A stretch of 64,000 nucleotides of DNA from Salinibacterium sp. PAMC 21357 (lineage in GTDB: Bacteria > Actinomycetota > Actinomycetes > Actinomycetales > Microbacteriaceae), in the NCBI RefSeq assembly GCF_000247645.1, contig NZ_AHWA01000006.1, positions 434,001 through 498,000 of the forward strand. Reading direction: 5' to 3'. Positions 61,921 to 64,000 of the stretch are shown in pieces. Each line of letters opens with the position of its first letter. Within the stretch, counting starts at the first letter, position 1. The notes beneath the pieces were generated by a model, which did no database searches, was not told where the DNA came from, and saw only the letters and a program-made list of their open reading frames with translations. Position numbers and translations under genes: made by a program.

Positions 61921-63677
61921 GAGTTGCCCTCCGCGGCACGCGCGACATCCGCGAGCAGCGCCTGCGATTCACGCCGCAGCGAATCGGGAGTCGCACCAAA
62001 ACGCAACGGTTCGAACGCAACGCTCACCCGCGCGAGTTCGGCATCGAACAGAACGCGAACGCGAGTCTGCAGGTCTTCGCGGGCTTCGCTCGCCAGACGA
62101 CGCACAGCATCCTCGCCAAAGATCGTCTCGAGAAGCTTCTGGCCAAGCACCGCCGAACCACCCGCAATCGCAATCTCGCCGCCGGTGAGACCACCGGTCG
62201 AGGCGAACACCACAATCATGAGCGCGACTGTGACCACGTTCAGGCCGAGCGAGAGAACGCGAGCTCGGATGCGCTTATCCCCAGCGTTGTCGTGAATAAG
62301 CTGCATTAGCGCTCCCTGCCACTCGCGAATCATCGCAGTTGTGGCGCGAGGTAACTCGGGGCTTTCGCGGGCAAGATCCGGATGCTCTTGGGCGATCGCC
62401 GCGCCCGCCGGGCTGCGTTCGAGCCCGGCCCACGCTGCCGCGGCAGCGCGCCCGGCTTGGTCGACGATCACGGTCTGCAGCCCGGTTTCGATCTGGGTTT
62501 CGACTTCAACTACAGGGCTGGGGGTGCCGGTGATCCACGCTGTGGCGCGGTCGCGTGCCGCGGAGAACCACGAGTCGACCTTCCGAAAGAAGTCGGAGGT
62601 GCCGACGAAGTCTTGCCAGCGTGCCAACACTTCACCGCGCATGAGCGCACCGTTCTGGGTTGCGGCATCCACGGCCTCGAGTGCGGTCTCGTAGTGCGAC
62701 GCGGCGGTGGCACGAGCGGCGGTGATCCAGTCGAGTTGCTGCTGACGAGCATCCGCAATCACGGCCACCTGGCGGTCGAGTTCGCTAATGGCGCCGCTGA
62801 GAGTGCGGGCTGCGATGCGCGAGCGTTCGGCCCGGTCGCCTGCGATGGAGGAGAGCCACTCGCGCGGCTGTTCGACAGCGCTGGCCGGCAGCATGCCGAG
62901 TTCATCAAGGGGCTGCTCGTCGATGGAGAAAACGGGAGCGTCGCTGAGGCCGCGGTCGTCGAGCATCATCTGGAGGTCGGGCAGGATCTCGTCGAGAGCG
63001 CCGGGCGGCACCCGGTTGAGCACGATGCCGACGGTGATGGATCGAGCGGCAGCGTTTTCGAGAAGGCGCCACGGCACGGCATCCGCATAGCGATTTGCGG
63101 TCGTGACGAACAGCCACAGGTCGGCGGCGGCAAGCAGCTGCGTAGCAAGGGCGCGGTTCTCGTCGGCAACCGAGTCGATATCCGGGGCGTCGATGATCGC
63201 GAGCGAACGGGGAACGCTCTCGTGCTCGAGAAGCATGAGTTCGCCAATTCGTGATTCTTCGGGAGTATCGCCCGCACTCGACGCCGGCGTTCCGGGAGCA
63301 CTGATGCGGCCGCGCACACGCGCGAGCCCCGGCAGGATGCGGTCGCTCGCGAACCATCCCGCATCCACGGGAGCGTGCACCAGTATCGGCTGCCGAGTCG
63401 TGGGGCGAATAACGCCGGCCCGAGTCGTGGCGACGCCGAGCAGCGCATTCACGATCGTTGACTTGCCAGACCCAGTCGACCCACCTACCACCGCAAGCAG
63501 TGGCGCATCAAGGTCAGCCAAACGGGGGCGGATGTAGTCGTCAATCTGACGAACGGCGGCAGCGGCAGCCTCGCGCTGCGTTACAACACCATCGAGATTG
63601 AGCGTCAACCCGGCATCCGCAAGAGAGGCCCGCAGGCGCTCAAGCGAGAGGATCGCGGGCGAACTGTTATCGGTCAC
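61917..63677 (-). CDS. Dynamin-like GTPase (first of pair)
   Basis: The 586-residue dynamin-family GTPase has G1 GGSTGSGKST, G3 DAPDIDSV, G4 NRVP and a long helical stalk. A hydrophobic segment VLSLGLNVVTVALMIVVFAST lies near residue 490, followed by a Gly-rich hairpin GGLTGGEIAIAGGSAVLG. It probably forms hetero-oligomers with the downstream GTPase, as dynamin pairs do. A lipid-remodelling role is known for the family; the specific role here is not shown. Confidence 0.88.
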   Translation of the reverse strand: MTDNSSPAILSLERLRASLADAGLTLNLDGVVTQREAAAAAVRQIDDYIRPRLADLDAPLLAVVGGSTGSGKSTIVNALLGVATTRAGVIRPTTRQPILVHAPVDAGWFASDRILPGLARVRGRISAPGTPASSAGDTPEESRIGELMLLEHESVPRSLAIIDAPDIDSVADENRALATQLLAAADLWLFVTTANRYADAVPWRLLENAAARSITVGIVLNRVPPGALDEILPDLQMMLDDRGLSDAPVFSIDEQPLDELGMLPASAVEQPREWLSSIAGDRAERSRIAARTLSGAISELDRQVAVIADARQQQLDWITAARATAASHYETALEAVDAATQNGALMRGEVLARWQDFVGTSDFFRKVDSWFSAARDRATAWITGTPSPVVEVETQIETGLQTVIVDQAGRAAAAAWAGLERSPAGAAIAQEHPDLARESPELPRATTAMIREWQGALMQLIHDNAGDKRIRARVLSLGLNVVTVALMIVVFASTGGLTGGEIAIAGGSAVLGQKLLETIFGEDAVRRLASEAREDLQTRVRVLFDAELARVSVAFEPLRFGATPDSLRRESQALLADVARAAEGNS

Positions 63678-63822
63678 TGCTTAAGCATGCCGGGTGCCGG
63701 GCCAGTTCGCTAACTTTTGTTGCTGTGCAATAGCGGTGTCGGATCCTTCGCCCGTTCGCGGCTCAGTCCTAGACTGGTCGAGGCCTGCGCCGCCGCAGGC
63801 TTCCCCGACGAGAAGGATGCTT

Positions 63823-64000
63823 GTGTTCCCCACTACATTCCCGGCCCCGATCATTCCTGCCGCCGACTCCGTTCCGGCACTGCGCTGGGGCATCATGGCT
63901 CCCGGTGGGATCGCTGCGACTTTCGCGGAGGCCGTGCTAGCGCACACTGGGCAGAAGCTTGTGGCCGTGGCATCCCGCAGCCTTGACCGCGCCCAAGACT
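63823..64000 (+). CDS. Gfo/Idh/MocA-family oxidoreductase, 5' part
   Basis: The frame runs off the window. The first about 59 residues include LRWGIMAPGGIAATFAEAV, the N-terminal NAD(P)-binding GxGxxA-type motif of Gfo/Idh/MocA dehydrogenases, and VAVASRSLDRAQ. GTG 63823 with AGAAGG 6 bp upstream is preferred over ATG 63817. The substrate (sugar or inositol type) cannot be told from this piece. Confidence 0.82.
   Translation, partial: MFPTTFPAPIIPAADSVPALRWGIMAPGGIAATFAEAVLAHTGQKLVAVASRSLDRAQD

Overview
The window looks like a chromosomal segment of a moderately high-GC actinobacterium. It is most likely from the family Microbacteriaceae, of Salinibacterium or Rhodoglobus type. This rests on gene content (DUF3039 protein, DUF2510 protein, a paired dynamin-like GTPase locus, CebR-type sugar regulation, ROK-regulated xylose genes), frequent GTG/TTG starts and dense gene packing with 4-bp ATGA/GTGA overlaps. 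It is an inference from the sequence only. I see no phage, insertion sequence, CRISPR array or rRNA; one tRNA-Leu is present.

Layout. 0-4.4 kb: a catabolic fragment (fumarylacetoacetase-type hydrolase, P450-type ferredoxin, FAD ferredoxin reductase, nitrilase-family amidohydrolase), then a divergent XRE regulator and methionine aminopeptidase pair. 4.5-8.8 kb: the split bacterial form of tomato Tm-1 (UPF0261 protein plus TIM-barrel protein), a divergent MocR-type regulator and a DUF1097 membrane protein behind a short leader ORF. 8.9-11.6 kb: an aminotransferase, a lipoprotein and a secreted PKD-like protein. 11.6-17.7 kb: a complete cellobiose-type operon (binding protein, two permeases, GH1 beta-glucosidase, LacI/CebR regulator) with a well-formed promoter flanked by two CebR-like operators. 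17.9-19.4 kb: an HtrA-like protease.

19.5-33.1 kb: cell-envelope glycopolymer genes. These are two family-2 glycosyltransferases, a CDP-alcohol phosphotransferase with a variant active site, a frameshifted CDP-glycerol glycerophosphotransferase, a TagGH-type export ABC transporter and an NTP-transferase. They are interspersed with a DEAD-box helicase and a second ABC system whose ATPase carries a very long low-complexity N-terminus. 33.1-40.3 kb: housekeeping genes (DUF3039, pncB, murI, rph, rdgB-type pyrophosphatase, HEAT-repeat protein, DedA, HxlR regulator with a quinone-oxidoreductase-like enzyme, tRNA-Leu).

40.4-46.9 kb: a stand-alone Fe(II)/2-oxoglutarate amino-acid oxygenase of the clavaminate synthase/VioC/AsnO type, a PadR-membrane protein pair, a small GTPase-roadblock-DUF2510 module, and a MarR-EamA exporter pair. 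46.9-55.0 kb: a full xylose locus (xylBA divergent from binding protein, ATPase, permease and ROK regulator). 55-57 kb: a SulP anion transporter with an ArsR regulator. 57.2-60.3 kb: the TadA-TadB-TadC core of a Tad/Flp system without pilins. 60.3-63.7 kb: two dynamin-like GTPases. The window ends inside a Gfo/Idh/MocA oxidoreductase.

Three otherwise intact genes (CDP-glycerol transferase, small GTPase, TadA) each carry one apparent 1-base deletion. Either the assembly has indel errors or these systems are decaying; this affects how three of the more interesting loci should be read.
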